This document shows, piece after piece, positions 8,098-17,231 of a DNA stretch of 64,000 nt. Within the stretch, counting starts at the first letter, position 1; each line of letters begins with the position of its first letter. The stretch comes from Marinobacter alexandrii (GTDB lineage: Bacteria; Pseudomonadota; Gammaproteobacteria; Pseudomonadales; Oleiphilaceae): the NCBI RefSeq assembly GCF_005871205.1, contig NZ_SWKM01000011.1, positions 1,116,001 through 1,180,000 on the forward strand, given 5' to 3'. Position numbers and translations under genes: made by a program. The notes beneath the pieces were generated by a model that saw only the letters and a program-made list of their open reading frames with translations, searched no databases and was not told the origin of the DNA.

Positions 8098-9258
8098 TTA
8101 GTTTTTCTGTTTGCCCGGCAAAGTGCCCATCATTTTGCAGATGATGCCCAGCATGATTTCGTCGGCACCGCCGCCAATGGATACCAGGCGAACGTCCCGG
8201 AAGGCCCGTGACACCGGGTTGTCCCACATGTAGCCCATGCCGCCCCAGTATTGCAGGCAGCTATCGGTAACCTCGCGGCCCAGTCGGCCGGCTTTCAGCT
8301 TGGCCATGGATGCCAGCTTGGTGACGTCCTTGCCTTCGATGTGAAGTTCGCAGGCCTGGTAGGTGAGGGCGCGCAGGGCTTCGATTTCGGTCTGCAATTC
8401 AGCCAGTCGGAAGTGAATTACCTGGTTGTCGAGCAGTGACTGGCCAAAGGTTTTGCGTTCCCGGCAGTATTCGATGGTTTTGTCGACGCAGTTTTCCAGG
8501 GACTTGATGACGTTGGCCGCGCCCCACATGCGTTCTTCCTGGAACTGCAGCATCTGCATCATGAAGCCAGTACCTTCGGCGCCGATGCGGTAGCGTTGGG
8601 GCACGCGCACATCGTCGAAGAAGATCTGGGCGGTTTCCGAGGAACGCATGCCCAGCTTGTTCAGATGCGGACTAAAGGAAATGCCCGGACTGTTCATCGG
8701 CACCACGATCAGGGATTTGTTCTTGTGGGGCTTGTCGTCGCTGGTGTTGGCCAGCAGGCAGATGAAGTCGGCTTTCGGGCTGTTGGTGATCCACATCTTC
8801 GAGCCGTTGATGATGTAGTCGTCACCGTCTGCCCGGGCAACCGTCTTGGTGTTGGCCACATCGGAGCCTGCGCCTACTTCGCTGACGCCGATACAGCCGA
8901 CCATGTCACCGGTGATGGCGGTAGCCAGGAAGGTGCGTTTGAGTTCATCGGAGCCGAACCGGGCGATGGCCGGGGTGCACATGTCGGTTTGTACGCCGAC
9001 AGCCAGGGGCACACCACCGCAGTGGGCCATACCCAGTTCTTCAGCGGCCACCAGGTTGTAGCTGTAATCGAGACCCATGCCGCCGTATTCTTCCGGCTTC
9101 TGGATGCCCAGAATGCCGAGTTTTCCCAGTTTCTTGAACACATCGTGAATCGGGAATTCGCCGGCTTCTTCCCATTCGTCGCAGTGCGGATTGATCTCTT
9201 TCTCGACGAAGTCCCGGACCGTTTTACGTAGTGCTTCGTGCTCTTCGGTAAATTTCAT
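8098..9258 (-). CDS. atuD: Citronellyl-CoA dehydrogenase (acyl-CoA dehydrogenase family)
   Basis: A 386-residue FAD-dependent acyl-CoA dehydrogenase. The family signatures GCIGVSEVGAGSDV (about 121-134) and YIINGSKMWITN (about 148-159) bind FAD and substrate. The usual catalytic Glu of the YEGT motif is absent: the equivalent segment reads GGGADEIM (362-369). Glu242 in EERMWGA sits where isovaleryl-CoA dehydrogenase keeps its base, which fits a 3-methyl-branched substrate such as citronellyl-CoA. The ATG at 9258 has a strong AAGGAG upstream. The frame continues to 9660, but that is read-through of atuC. Confidence 0.87.
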   Translation of the reverse strand: MKFTEEHEALRKTVRDFVEKEINPHCDEWEEAGEFPIHDVFKKLGKLGILGIQKPEEYGGMGLDYSYNLVAAEELGMAHCGGVPLAVGVQTDMCTPAIARFGSDELKRTFLATAITGDMVGCIGVSEVGAGSDVANTKTVARADGDDYIINGSKMWITNSPKADFICLLANTSDDKPHKNKSLIVVPMNSPGISFSPHLNKLGMRSSETAQIFFDDVRVPQRYRIGAEGTGFMMQMLQFQEERMWGAANVIKSLENCVDKTIEYCRERKTFGQSLLDNQVIHFRLAELQTEIEALRALTYQACELHIEGKDVTKLASMAKLKAGRLGREVTDSCLQYWGGMGYMWDNPVSRAFRDVRLVSIGGGADEIMLGIICKMMGTLPGKQKN

Positions 9259-9314
9259 TTTGTTGTTCTCCTTGTCTGAAATTGGTTCTAAGTTGTTCTG
9301 TCTGTGCCGCCGGA

Positions 9315-10931
9315 CTATAGCCGGGCGACACCGAACGAATTGGGGCGTAATGGGCGGGCGTCGGCTTCGCGGCAGACCGACAGCACCAGCGCCAATAGCC
9401 GGCGGGTATCGCGCGGGTCTATCAGGCCGTCGTCCCAGAGCCGGGCCGTGCCGTAAAGGGCGGTAGAGCCGTCTTCGAGTTTCTTGGCGGTGGCTTGCTC
9501 GAGAAAATCGAGGGTTTTCGGGTCCGGTTCCATGCCGCCGCGCCGCTGTTTGTCTTCGGCCACGATGCGCATCACCTTGCCGGCCTGGGCCGGGCCCATA
9601 ACCGCGGTGCGGCTGTTGGGCCAGGCGAAGATGAAGCGCGGGTCCAGGCCGCGGCCGCACATGGCGTAGTTACCTGCACCATAGGAGCCACCGATTACAA
9701 TGGCGATCTTTGGGACCCGGCAGTTGGCGACCGCCTGGATCATCTTGGAGCCGTGCTTGATGATGCCGTTCTGCTCGGAATGGGTGCCGACCATGAAACC
9801 GGTGGTGTTGTGCAGGAACAGCAGCGGCGTACCAGCCTGGTCGCACAGCTGGATGAACTGGGCCGCCTTGGCGCTGCCGGCCGGGGTGATCGGGCCGTTG
9901 TTGCCGATAATGCCCACCGCATGGCCTTCAATGCGGATGGTGCCGCACACGGTCTGGTCATCGAACTCGTTCTTGAAGTCCATGAACTTGGAGCCGTCGG
10001 CAATGCGGGCCAGGATTTCACGAACGTCGTAGGGTTTCTTGGAATCGGACGGGATCACGCCCAGCAGTTCTTCCGCTGGAAACCTGGGGTCGTCCCAGGT
10101 CAGCTCGCGCCGGGGTGGTAGCTGTTCGTTCCAGGACAGGGCTTCGAGGATATTGCGGGCCTGGCGGATACCGTCGGCGTCGTCCTCGGCCAGGTATTCG
10201 GCGGTGCCGGCGACCTGGGCGTGCATTTCCGCGCCGCCCAGTTCTTCGTCGGTGGCTACTTCGCCGGTGGCGGCTTTCAGCAGCGGTGGCCCGGCCAGGA
10301 ACATCTTGGCCTGGCCGCGCACCGCCACCACGTAGTCCGACAGGCCCGGCTGATAGGCGCCGCCGGCGGTGGCGTTGCCGTGCACCACGGTGACCTGGGG
10401 AATGCCAGCGGCAGACATGCGGGCCTGGTTGGCAAAGCTTCTAGCCCCCTGGACAAAAATGTCGGTGGCGTAGTTGAGGTTGGCGCCGCCACTTTCGGAC
10501 AGCGAGACCACCGGCAGTTTGTTTTCCATGGCGATCTGGTGCAGGCGCAGGGTCTTGTCCAGACCGGCCGGGGTGATGGTGCCCCCTTTGATTGCGCTGT
10601 TGCTGGCCACGACCAGGCAGCGAATGCCACTGACCGTGCCTATACCGGCGATGATGCCGCCGCCGGCCAGGCTGCCGTCTTTGTCATCATGCATCTGATA
10701 GCCCGCCAGGGAGCAGAGTTCCAGAAACGGTGTGCCCCGATCCAGCAGCCGGTTGATGCGATCCCGGGGCAGCAGCTTGCCCCGGTTGGTGAACTTTTCC
10801 CGCGCGGCTTCAGCCAGATCCAGCACCTTTTGCTCCACCTCCCGGAAGGTCTGGATGTGCGCTTCCATGGCCTCGGTGTTGGCCCGGAATTCCTCCGACT
10901 GGGGAGTGACCGTGGTTTCCAGAACTTGCAT
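9315..10931 (-). CDS. atuC: Geranyl-CoA carboxylase, carboxyltransferase beta subunit
   Basis: A 538-residue carboxyltransferase with the two crotonase-like halves of the acyl-CoA carboxylase family. The N half has SLSESGGANLNYATDIFVQG and HGNATAGGAYQPGLSDY; the C half has NNGPITPAGSAKAAQFI, FLHNTTGFMVG and GGSYGAGNYAMCGR. It transfers carboxyl from biotin on AtuF to geranyl-CoA. By sequence it also resembles methylcrotonyl-CoA carboxylase beta, and the assignment rests on its place between atuB and atuD. The start at 10931 has GAGGAG 6 to 8 bases upstream, and only 10 bp separate it from atuB. Confidence 0.88.
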   Translation of the reverse strand: MQVLETTVTPQSEEFRANTEAMEAHIQTFREVEQKVLDLAEAAREKFTNRGKLLPRDRINRLLDRGTPFLELCSLAGYQMHDDKDGSLAGGGIIAGIGTVSGIRCLVVASNSAIKGGTITPAGLDKTLRLHQIAMENKLPVVSLSESGGANLNYATDIFVQGARSFANQARMSAAGIPQVTVVHGNATAGGAYQPGLSDYVVAVRGQAKMFLAGPPLLKAATGEVATDEELGGAEMHAQVAGTAEYLAEDDADGIRQARNILEALSWNEQLPPRRELTWDDPRFPAEELLGVIPSDSKKPYDVREILARIADGSKFMDFKNEFDDQTVCGTIRIEGHAVGIIGNNGPITPAGSAKAAQFIQLCDQAGTPLLFLHNTTGFMVGTHSEQNGIIKHGSKMIQAVANCRVPKIAIVIGGSYGAGNYAMCGRGLDPRFIFAWPNSRTAVMGPAQAGKVMRIVAEDKQRRGGMEPDPKTLDFLEQATAKKLEDGSTALYGTARLWDDGLIDPRDTRRLLALVLSVCREADARPLRPNSFGVARL

Positions 10932-10941
10932 GGCGTTCTCC

Positions 10942-11808
10942 TCAGTCGTCGCTCAGCACTTTCGGGGTGGTGGCGCGGTGGAAGCCATTGAACGGCTCGT
11001 TGTTTTTGGCCTTGGGGAAGGGCCACATCCGGCCACCCTGAGAGGCACCACCGTCGATGCGCAGGCAGTCGCCGCTGATGAACGCAGCTCCGGGGCTGAG
11101 CAGGAAGCAGATGGCGGCACTGACTTCCGATTCGGTGCCCATGCGCTTGATGGGCACGTTGTCGCCCAGGCTGCGGATCCATTCCTTCATCTGTTCGGGG
11201 TAGTTGTCCATGCCGCTGGAGGCAATCCAGCCCGGTGCTACTGCGTTAACGCGCACGCCGGAGGTGCCCCATTCCACGGCCGCGGTCTGGGTGAAGTTGA
11301 CCATGCCAGCCCGCGCCGCACCGGAATGCCCCATGCCGGGCATGCCGCCCCACATGTCAGCGACGATGTTGACGATGGCGCCGCCGGTGTTGGCCAGGGC
11401 CTGGGTGTAGGCTTCCCGCGCCATCAGGAAGCCGCCGGTCAGGTTGGTCCGGACCACGGTTTCCCAGCCTTTCTGGTTGATGCCGGTCAGCGGCGACGGA
11501 AACTGCCCGCCCGCGTTATTGACCACACCGTTCAGTCCGCCGTGTTCTTCAAGGATGGCGGCCACGGTGGCCTTGACCGATTCTTCTTCGCGGATGTCGC
11601 AGACTTGGGCGGAGGCAATGCCGCCGTCTTCGAGGATCTCGGCCTTTACGGTTTCAACCTTCTCGGCCTTGCGACCGACCAGAGCGACCCGGGCGCCGAG
11701 GGCGGCCAGTTCATGGGCGGTGCAGCGGCCAATGCCGGAGCCGCCGCCGGTCACGATGAAGGTCTGGCCCTTGAACAGCTCGGGATGAAAGATGGATTGA
11801 TAGCTCAT
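10942..11808 (-). CDS. atuB: SDR protein with PECR-like active site, AtuB-like
   Basis: A 288-residue short-chain dehydrogenase-fold protein with the NADP loop [12 protein letters not shown] and NNAGG. The classical YxxxK catalytic motif is replaced: the segment reads HSGAARAGM, so Ser and Arg occupy the Tyr and Lys positions. From memory the same HSGAARAG string occurs in human peroxisomal trans-2-enoyl-CoA reductase (PECR). This points to an enoyl-CoA or dienoyl-CoA reductase mechanism rather than alcohol oxidation. The start overlaps the atuA stop by four bases (ATGA). In Pseudomonas the gene in this slot is atuB, whose step is unproven. Confidence 0.85.
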   Translation of the reverse strand: MSYQSIFHPELFKGQTFIVTGGGSGIGRCTAHELAALGARVALVGRKAEKVETVKAEILEDGGIASAQVCDIREEESVKATVAAILEEHGGLNGVVNNAGGQFPSPLTGINQKGWETVVRTNLTGGFLMAREAYTQALANTGGAIVNIVADMWGGMPGMGHSGAARAGMVNFTQTAAVEWGTSGVRVNAVAPGWIASSGMDNYPEQMKEWIRSLGDNVPIKRMGTESEVSAAICFLLSPGAAFISGDCLRIDGGASQGGRMWPFPKAKNNEPFNGFHRATTPKVLSDD

Positions 11809-13625
11809 GTACGGTGTCCTTTTTCCATGACAGCCCGGCTCACCGGAACCGGAAATTCGAGAAGTTGCTGGGCAAAGGCCTTGCCCTGGGGATCAATGCG
11901 CAGACTGGCGACGCCGCCTCCACCCAGGCTGTGTTCCAGCAGGAAGTTAAGAGCGTTCAGCCCCGGCATGGCCCAGCGGGTGACCTTGCCGGTGTCGGGG
12001 TTGAGGGTGTGTTGCATCCACTCGGCAACGGCGGTTTCGGTCAGCGCCGCGTCGATGAAGGGCAGGAAGTCCGGATGGCGGGCAACTACGCCGATGTTGC
12101 TGTGGTCGCCTTTGTCGCCACTGCGGGCCCAGGCCAGTTCGATCAGGGGAACAGTGGTGTCGGTTTCCGGCGCGGTCTGGCTTGTCGGTTCTTCGGCCAG
12201 TTGGCTCGGGTCAAAGCCGCCGTCGGTGGCGACCGGTACCTGCTGGCGGTCACCGTCGAGGTCCACTGAAACAGAGGTCATACTCTTGGGCACCAGGCAG
12301 GAGAACAGCCGGATTTTCGGCCATACGGCCGGGCGACCTCCAACAATGCCGGTCAGGCCGGGTGCCATGCCGGTAGCGGCCTGGGCAATTTCCCGTGAGA
12401 ACAGCACTAGCGCCTCTTTTTTCGGGTGTGCGGTGCTGATCTTCACCACGACTTCCCGGCTTTCACCGCCGCGACCGTGAGGGCCGTAGGTGGCCTCGGT
12501 GCCCAGTAGTTCCACGCTGGTTTCCGTATAGTCCGGCAGGTCCCGCTCCCGGAACAGGCGCGAGGTTTTTGTCAGGATAGCGTCGGCCACTTTTTGGGCC
12601 TTGGCCGGTGCGTTAATGCCTCCCATCAGGAAGGTAACCGTGCACTTGAAACCGTCGGGCCAGGTGCCTGACACCTTGTAACTGTCGGTAGGGGGGAGGC
12701 CGGTAGCACCGCATACAGTGACCTGGTCCGGCCCGGTTTCTTCCAGGCTCACTTTGGTGAAATCGCAGGTCACGTCGGGCAGCAGGTAGGCCCTCGGGTC
12801 ACCAATTTCGTACACCAGTTGCTCGGCCACTGTGCCCAGGCTGACCTGGCCACCGGTACCCTCGGGTTTGGTGATCACGAATTCGCCGTCGGCCCCGACT
12901 TCGGCTATCGGGAAGCCCATGTCCGCGTAACCATCGGCCACCTGTTCCCAATCGGTAAAGTTGCCGCCAGTTACCTGAGCCCCGCACTCCAGCAGGTGGC
13001 CGGCCAGGCTGCCCTGGGCCAGCTTGTCGTAGTCCGACCAGTCCCAGCCGAATTCGTGCACCAGGGGCGCCAGTACCAGCGCGCTGTCGGCAACGCGCCC
13101 GGTAATGATGATATCCGCGCCTTGGTCCAGCGCCGCCACCAGGCCGGGCGCGCCCAGATAGGCGTTCAGGCTTACCATCATCGGTGGCATCGGCTGACCG
13201 GTGGTCATTTCGGTGATGCCCGCCTCGGCCAGGGTTTTCTTTTCAGCCAGCAGATCATCGCCCAGGACCAAAGCGATCTTCATCTCAATGCCGGCCTGTT
13301 CGCACAGGGCCTGTAAGGCATCCCGACAAGCCGCCGGATTAACGCCGCCAGCGTTGGCCAAAACGCGGATGCCTTTCTCGCGAATCTCACCCAGCAGCGG
13401 CCCCATCACCGTTTGCACGAAATCCCGGGCATAACCCTGGGACGGGTCTTTCATCTTCTGCCCGGCCATGATCGACATGGTGATTTCGGCCAGGTAATCC
13501 GCCACCAGGTAATCAATTCGGCCGCTGCGAACCAATTGTGCAGCAGCGGTTTCGGTATCGCCCCAGAACGCAGCCGAGCAGCCGATGCGGATGGTTTTCC
13601 CGGTGTCCTTGGCGGAGTCAGTCAT
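11805..13625 (-). CDS. atuA: Acyclic terpene utilization protein AtuA
   Basis: A 606-residue member of the AtuA family (DUF1446 N-terminal domain plus the AtuA C-terminal domain). Typical segments are [13 protein letters not shown] at the N-terminus, [39 protein letters not shown] and, in the C-terminal domain, [20 protein letters not shown]. The family is needed for growth on citronellol in Pseudomonas, but its reaction is not established. I use ATG 13625, with AAAGGG 8 bases upstream. An in-frame TTG at 13631 lies too close to that ribosome binding site. It is the first gene of the eight-gene operon, divergent from atuR. Confidence 0.9.
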   Translation of the reverse strand: MTDSAKDTGKTIRIGCSAAFWGDTETAAAQLVRSGRIDYLVADYLAEITMSIMAGQKMKDPSQGYARDFVQTVMGPLLGEIREKGIRVLANAGGVNPAACRDALQALCEQAGIEMKIALVLGDDLLAEKKTLAEAGITEMTTGQPMPPMMVSLNAYLGAPGLVAALDQGADIIITGRVADSALVLAPLVHEFGWDWSDYDKLAQGSLAGHLLECGAQVTGGNFTDWEQVADGYADMGFPIAEVGADGEFVITKPEGTGGQVSLGTVAEQLVYEIGDPRAYLLPDVTCDFTKVSLEETGPDQVTVCGATGLPPTDSYKVSGTWPDGFKCTVTFLMGGINAPAKAQKVADAILTKTSRLFRERDLPDYTETSVELLGTEATYGPHGRGGESREVVVKISTAHPKKEALVLFSREIAQAATGMAPGLTGIVGGRPAVWPKIRLFSCLVPKSMTSVSVDLDGDRQQVPVATDGGFDPSQLAEEPTSQTAPETDTTVPLIELAWARSGDKGDHSNIGVVARHPDFLPFIDAALTETAVAEWMQHTLNPDTGKVTRWAMPGLNALNFLLEHSLGGGGVASLRIDPQGKAFAQQLLEFPVPVSRAVMEKGHRT

Positions 13626-13787
13626 GAGCAAAACCCTTTGAGTCGGATGCGATCAGGCCGGAGAAGGTGGCCGGTGTTGTTCGTTAGTGTCCTTGGTTGT
13701 TTTGACGATACCAAGCAAGCGCTTGGTTTGTAAACAAGGAAATGTCGGGTAGAATCATTGGCCTGTTTCGACTGCCGGAAAGCCATT
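13626..13787. promoter_or_regulatory. atuA-atuR divergent promoter region with candidate AtuR operator
   Basis: The operator candidate is ACCAAGC-AAGC-GCTTGGT at 13710-13727: two perfect 7-base inverted arms around 4 bases. Inside it, CAAGCGCTTG at 13716-13725 is itself a perfect palindrome. A further TTGGT half-site lies at 13693-13697. On the plus strand, TTGACG at 13702-13707 could be the atuR -35, so the palindrome would fill the promoter spacer. On the minus strand it falls between TTGTTT and TGGTAT. Published work on Pseudomonas reports AtuR binding to inverted repeats in this same gap. Promoter elements are my reading; nothing was tested. Confidence 0.6.
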
Positions 13788-14411
13788 GTGAACCCAAGCA
13801 AAATCCTGAATGCCCTAATCTCTGAGAACCTTGTCTCCGATCCCAACGGCGCCCGCGGTCGTCTGTTGAAAGAAGCGGCTCGCCTGTTCCGGGACAAGGG
13901 TTATGAGCGCACCACAGTCAGGGATCTGGCCGCTGCAGTTGGCATCCAGTCCGGCAGTCTGTTTCACCATTTCCGCACCAAAGAGGAAATCCTCAAGGCG
14001 GTGATGGTGGAAACCATTCGGCTGAACACCGCCCTGATGCAAGCGGCGGTGGATGCGGCGCCGACCAGTCAGGAAAAGTTGCGGGCGCTGGTCCGCGCCG
14101 AGCTGGAATCGGTCAACGGGCAGACCGGAGAGGCCATGGCGGTGCTGGTGTTTGAGTGGCGCAGCCTGGCTGAAGAGTCTCAGGCAGATGTGCTGGAGTT
14201 GCGGGATATTTATGAAAAGCTCTGGTTGGACACTCTTGAGGCCCTGAGGCAGGAGGGTCGCCTGCTGGCGGAGCCGTTCGTGGTTCGCCGCATGCTCACC
14301 GGTGCCCTGAGCTGGACGGTCACCTGGTATCGGCCGGAACGTGGCGGATTGACCCTGGACGGACTGACCGATCAGATCATGGCCATGATGGGGTTTGCCC
14401 CGGGGATCTGA
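13788..14411 (+). CDS. atuR: TetR-family repressor of the atu cluster
   Basis: A 207-residue TetR-type regulator. The N-terminal helix-turn-helix is clear: LFRDKGYERTTVRDLAAAVG followed by IQSGSLFHHFRTKEEIL. The C-terminal half is a ligand-binding domain and presumably senses terpenoid acyl-CoA intermediates. Its position, divergent from atuA across a palindromic gap, is that of AtuR in Pseudomonas, a repressor of the cluster. I chose GTG at 13788 because GGAA lies about 7 bases upstream; the frame also opens with TTG at 13758, but that reading has no ribosome binding site. The palindrome overlaps its own candidate promoter, so autorepression is likely. Confidence 0.85.
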   Translation: MNPSKILNALISENLVSDPNGARGRLLKEAARLFRDKGYERTTVRDLAAAVGIQSGSLFHHFRTKEEILKAVMVETIRLNTALMQAAVDAAPTSQEKLRALVRAELESVNGQTGEAMAVLVFEWRSLAEESQADVLELRDIYEKLWLDTLEALRQEGRLLAEPFVVRRMLTGALSWTVTWYRPERGGLTLDGLTDQIMAMMGFAPGI

Positions 14412-14445
14412 TTGCGCCTTCGTCTCTGTTCGCAAGCATTGCCAT

Positions 14446-14477
14446 AGAAAAAGGACCCTCGAGAGGGTCCTTTTTTT
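14446..14477. terminator. Bidirectional rho-independent terminator
   Basis: AAAGGACCCTC and GAGGGTCCTTT flank a two-base GA. A run of As precedes the stem and a run of seven Ts follows it. It ends atuR on the plus strand and the acylase gene on the minus strand. Confidence 0.9.
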
Positions 14478-14497
14478 GATAAGAATACGGCGAACGA

Positions 14498-17020
14498 TTA
14501 GTCGTCGTCTTCCTCGTCTTCTTCGTCATCGTCGTCCAGATCCAGCTCTCCAAACTGGTACTGCACCGGCAGTTCATCAGCGGCGATGTCTTCCTCGCTG
14601 AACGGGAAGCGGATCCACTGTTTCTCGGAATAGGCTTCCGTCATGTCGCTGTAGTAAGGCGAAGCCGGGTCGGTGGACTGGGAATAGGTCACGAATCCCT
14701 CAGCCCTGGGTGTTCCGTCTTCTTCCCAGGTGACTGTCTGGATGTAGCTGTTGCCGTAATTGATGTCGTACTGGCCGTCGCTCAGGTCGTTCGGCCGGCT
14801 GATGGCGATGGTGAAGCTGCCTTCAAAGCCTTCGCCACCGAACACCGGAATGGGTGAGTCGTGAATGCCGGACACCTGGATGTCGCGGATAGCTGCATCC
14901 AGCGCGATGGGTGAGTCCTGGATCTTTTTCACGGCGTCCGCGAAGGCGTTGATGATGCGCGGATTGGCGACGTTCAGATCCCGCGGGGTGTTTACAGGGT
15001 CGCGGGCATCGAATGGCGTGAGCCATTTATCGGGTGAGCTGTCGGCAAGAGCCGAAACACCGCGCCAGAATTCACGCCAGATGTGACCACCCCGGGAATC
15101 CAGATTGTGGGTTCCGTCCCACTGCTGCAGCACCTTGCAGGCGTTGACGATATCCACTGGTGTGCCTTCACTGCCCTCTAGTGAGGCAACGCCGCAGTAG
15201 GCATTGAGTACGTCCTCGCGGGCCAGCTGCTCGGACATCAGGCTGCTGTCCAGGACAACAGATTGCAGGCTGGCCAGATCAAAGTCCTGACTGCCACTGA
15301 GGCCGTCGCTGCCGTCAAGGCGCTGGATGACCTGTTGCATGCACTTGCGGGTGCGCAGGGTACGCGGGGTCGCTTCGTCACCGATGATGGCGGCGAAGCC
15401 CGTAAGCAGTTCCTTGGGGTTGGTTGCCCAATAGCTGTCATTGCAATTGTGCACCCAGTCATCCCGGCGCAGGGTCGGCAGGTTACCTGGCCCGAAAATA
15501 CCCGCGGCCGGCGCGTCGGCGTCGGTTTCCCATTGGCACTCAGACTTGGAGCCGTCAAGGATGGGAAGACCTGGTGCCAGTTGGCTAAATACAGGGGACA
15601 GGGATGAGCCGCAGATAGCGCCTTCGGCCTTGGCGTCGGGCACGTTCGGCACGACGGTGACATCGCCGTAGTAGGCCTGCTGGCCCGGACCGGTGGCGAC
15701 GGTATTCACCCAGGGCACACCGAGCACACTGGCGTGCACATCAATGAATTCTTCAAGACTGTTGGCCTTGTTCCAGCGGAAGAACTGGTTGAGCAGGCGA
15801 TCGTTCTCGGCGTTGGCGTCGCGCAGCGTGTAGGCCTTGCCAGATGACCAGTTGAGCACTGGGACACCGGATACCTCGAAGGTCAGCATCGGGCCGTAAT
15901 GGGACTGGTACAGGGTGCGATTGCGCACGCCAACACTGCCGTCTTCTTCCAGCACCTCAATCGTGACGTCCTGCTGGGCCATGTCGACAAATTCGCCGTC
16001 ATAGAGGTATTGCGTGGGGTCGGCCGGGTTCAGGGTCAGCTCGTAGAAGGTGAATCGATAGGCGGTGGAGACGGTATGGCTCCAGGCGAAGTGCTCGTTG
16101 AAGCCGATCAGGACTGCCGGCAGCCCGTACAGGGAAGCACCCATGATTTCGGTATGATCGCCGACTTTCAGGTGCGCCAGGTACAGTCGCTCGGTTTTCT
16201 CCCAGGGGAAATGCGGGTTGCCGAACAGTATGGATTCCCCGGTGGTGCTGGCTTCAGACGAAAGCCCGTACATGTTGCTGCCAAAGGGCAGCTCCCGGTT
16301 GAACGGGAAGGGCAGGGTGGAGTCTTCGTCTTCCTGGGCCAGCTCGGAAAGCAGCTGGTCAGGGTCTGGCGCGGACACCATGGGCGCGGTGCCATCGCTG
16401 ACCGGAGGTTGGGCGTTGGCGATGCCCTCGACAAACACTGACGAGCTGGCCAGAACTGCCAGTCTCAGATAGCGGCGATACATGTCGCTTTCTTCCAGGG
16501 CAAAGAGCCAGTCCGCGTCACGGCAACGTTGGTGACGACCCGGGTGTTGGCCCGCCTGAATTTCAGCCCGGTAGCGATTGAAGCCAGCCACGTAACCCGC
16601 CGATGCCGCTACAGCTTCTGGATCGCTGTTTTCCCGGAGAGGGCGGATGGCGTCCTCGGTGGCGGTTACTCTCCAGAAAAAGTCCGCGTTTAGGTTGTTG
16701 GTTTCGGCCCCGTTGGAGGGAATGCGATAGGTGCCATCGGGTCCAAAATAACGTGATCTCAAACCGCGAATGGTGAGCGTGTCTTCGGCGATCAGGCACA
16801 GATTGTCTTCAGCCTGGGCATACCCGTAGGCGTAACCCATGCCAGCAAAGTTGTCCGCTTTAATATGGGGAATCCCGAAAGAGGTACGGCGCAGTTCAAT
16901 ACTTTGTCCGATGTCCACGTCGTCCTGCTCGGGCTCATCCGACGACGAGCCGGCGCCAAGGCAGCCGGTCAAGAGTAACGGCGCCAGCGCAAACGGGAGG
17001 ATAGATTTTATGGGAATCAT
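14498..17020 (-). CDS. Penicillin/AHL acylase-family lipoprotein (Ntn hydrolase)
   Basis: An 840-residue secreted N-terminal-nucleophile hydrolase. The N-terminus is a lipoprotein signal with lipobox LTGC (Cys20). The alpha chain begins around IELRRTSFGIPHIKADNFAGMGYAYG. The autocleavage site is ELPFGSNMYGL, making Ser248 the new N-terminal nucleophile of the beta chain, followed by LFGNPHFPWE and HTVSTAYRFTFYEL. This family includes penicillin acylases and the acyl-homoserine lactone acylases PvdQ and QuiP. The C-terminus ends in a strongly acidic tail of Asp and Glu. AAGGAAA precedes the start at 17020. The true substrate (a quorum signal, an N-acyl amino acid, or other) cannot be told from sequence. 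It is transcribed alone. Confidence 0.85.
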   Translation of the reverse strand: MIPIKSILPFALAPLLLTGCLGAGSSSDEPEQDDVDIGQSIELRRTSFGIPHIKADNFAGMGYAYGYAQAEDNLCLIAEDTLTIRGLRSRYFGPDGTYRIPSNGAETNNLNADFFWRVTATEDAIRPLRENSDPEAVAASAGYVAGFNRYRAEIQAGQHPGRHQRCRDADWLFALEESDMYRRYLRLAVLASSSVFVEGIANAQPPVSDGTAPMVSAPDPDQLLSELAQEDEDSTLPFPFNRELPFGSNMYGLSSEASTTGESILFGNPHFPWEKTERLYLAHLKVGDHTEIMGASLYGLPAVLIGFNEHFAWSHTVSTAYRFTFYELTLNPADPTQYLYDGEFVDMAQQDVTIEVLEEDGSVGVRNRTLYQSHYGPMLTFEVSGVPVLNWSSGKAYTLRDANAENDRLLNQFFRWNKANSLEEFIDVHASVLGVPWVNTVATGPGQQAYYGDVTVVPNVPDAKAEGAICGSSLSPVFSQLAPGLPILDGSKSECQWETDADAPAAGIFGPGNLPTLRRDDWVHNCNDSYWATNPKELLTGFAAIIGDEATPRTLRTRKCMQQVIQRLDGSDGLSGSQDFDLASLQSVVLDSSLMSEQLAREDVLNAYCGVASLEGSEGTPVDIVNACKVLQQWDGTHNLDSRGGHIWREFWRGVSALADSSPDKWLTPFDARDPVNTPRDLNVANPRIINAFADAVKKIQDSPIALDAAIRDIQVSGIHDSPIPVFGGEGFEGSFTIAISRPNDLSDGQYDINYGNSYIQTVTWEEDGTPRAEGFVTYSQSTDPASPYYSDMTEAYSEKQWIRFPFSEEDIAADELPVQYQFGELDLDDDDEEDEEDDD

Positions 17021-17231
17021 GGCTTTTCCTTGTGCTCGTTATGGTTTTTGTAACAGTTCGTAACGGCACGGCGGGGCAAAAGGTTCCGGTTACTCGGGAG
17101 GTTTGCCTCTTCGGCATGGTGCAGAAGAGGCCATTGGCCTGATCGGCACTCAATATCGGCATTCAAGCCATTTTTGTAGGACAGGATTGGCAGCATCCTT
17201 GTCGGCGTTCATAACAAAAACAGGACGGACT

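Noticed and set aside
10732..12480. A 582-codon plus-strand frame opposite atuB and atuA.
   Set aside because: It is Arg/Ser/Pro-rich with no family pattern, and both strands cannot hold the strongly conserved atu proteins and this product.
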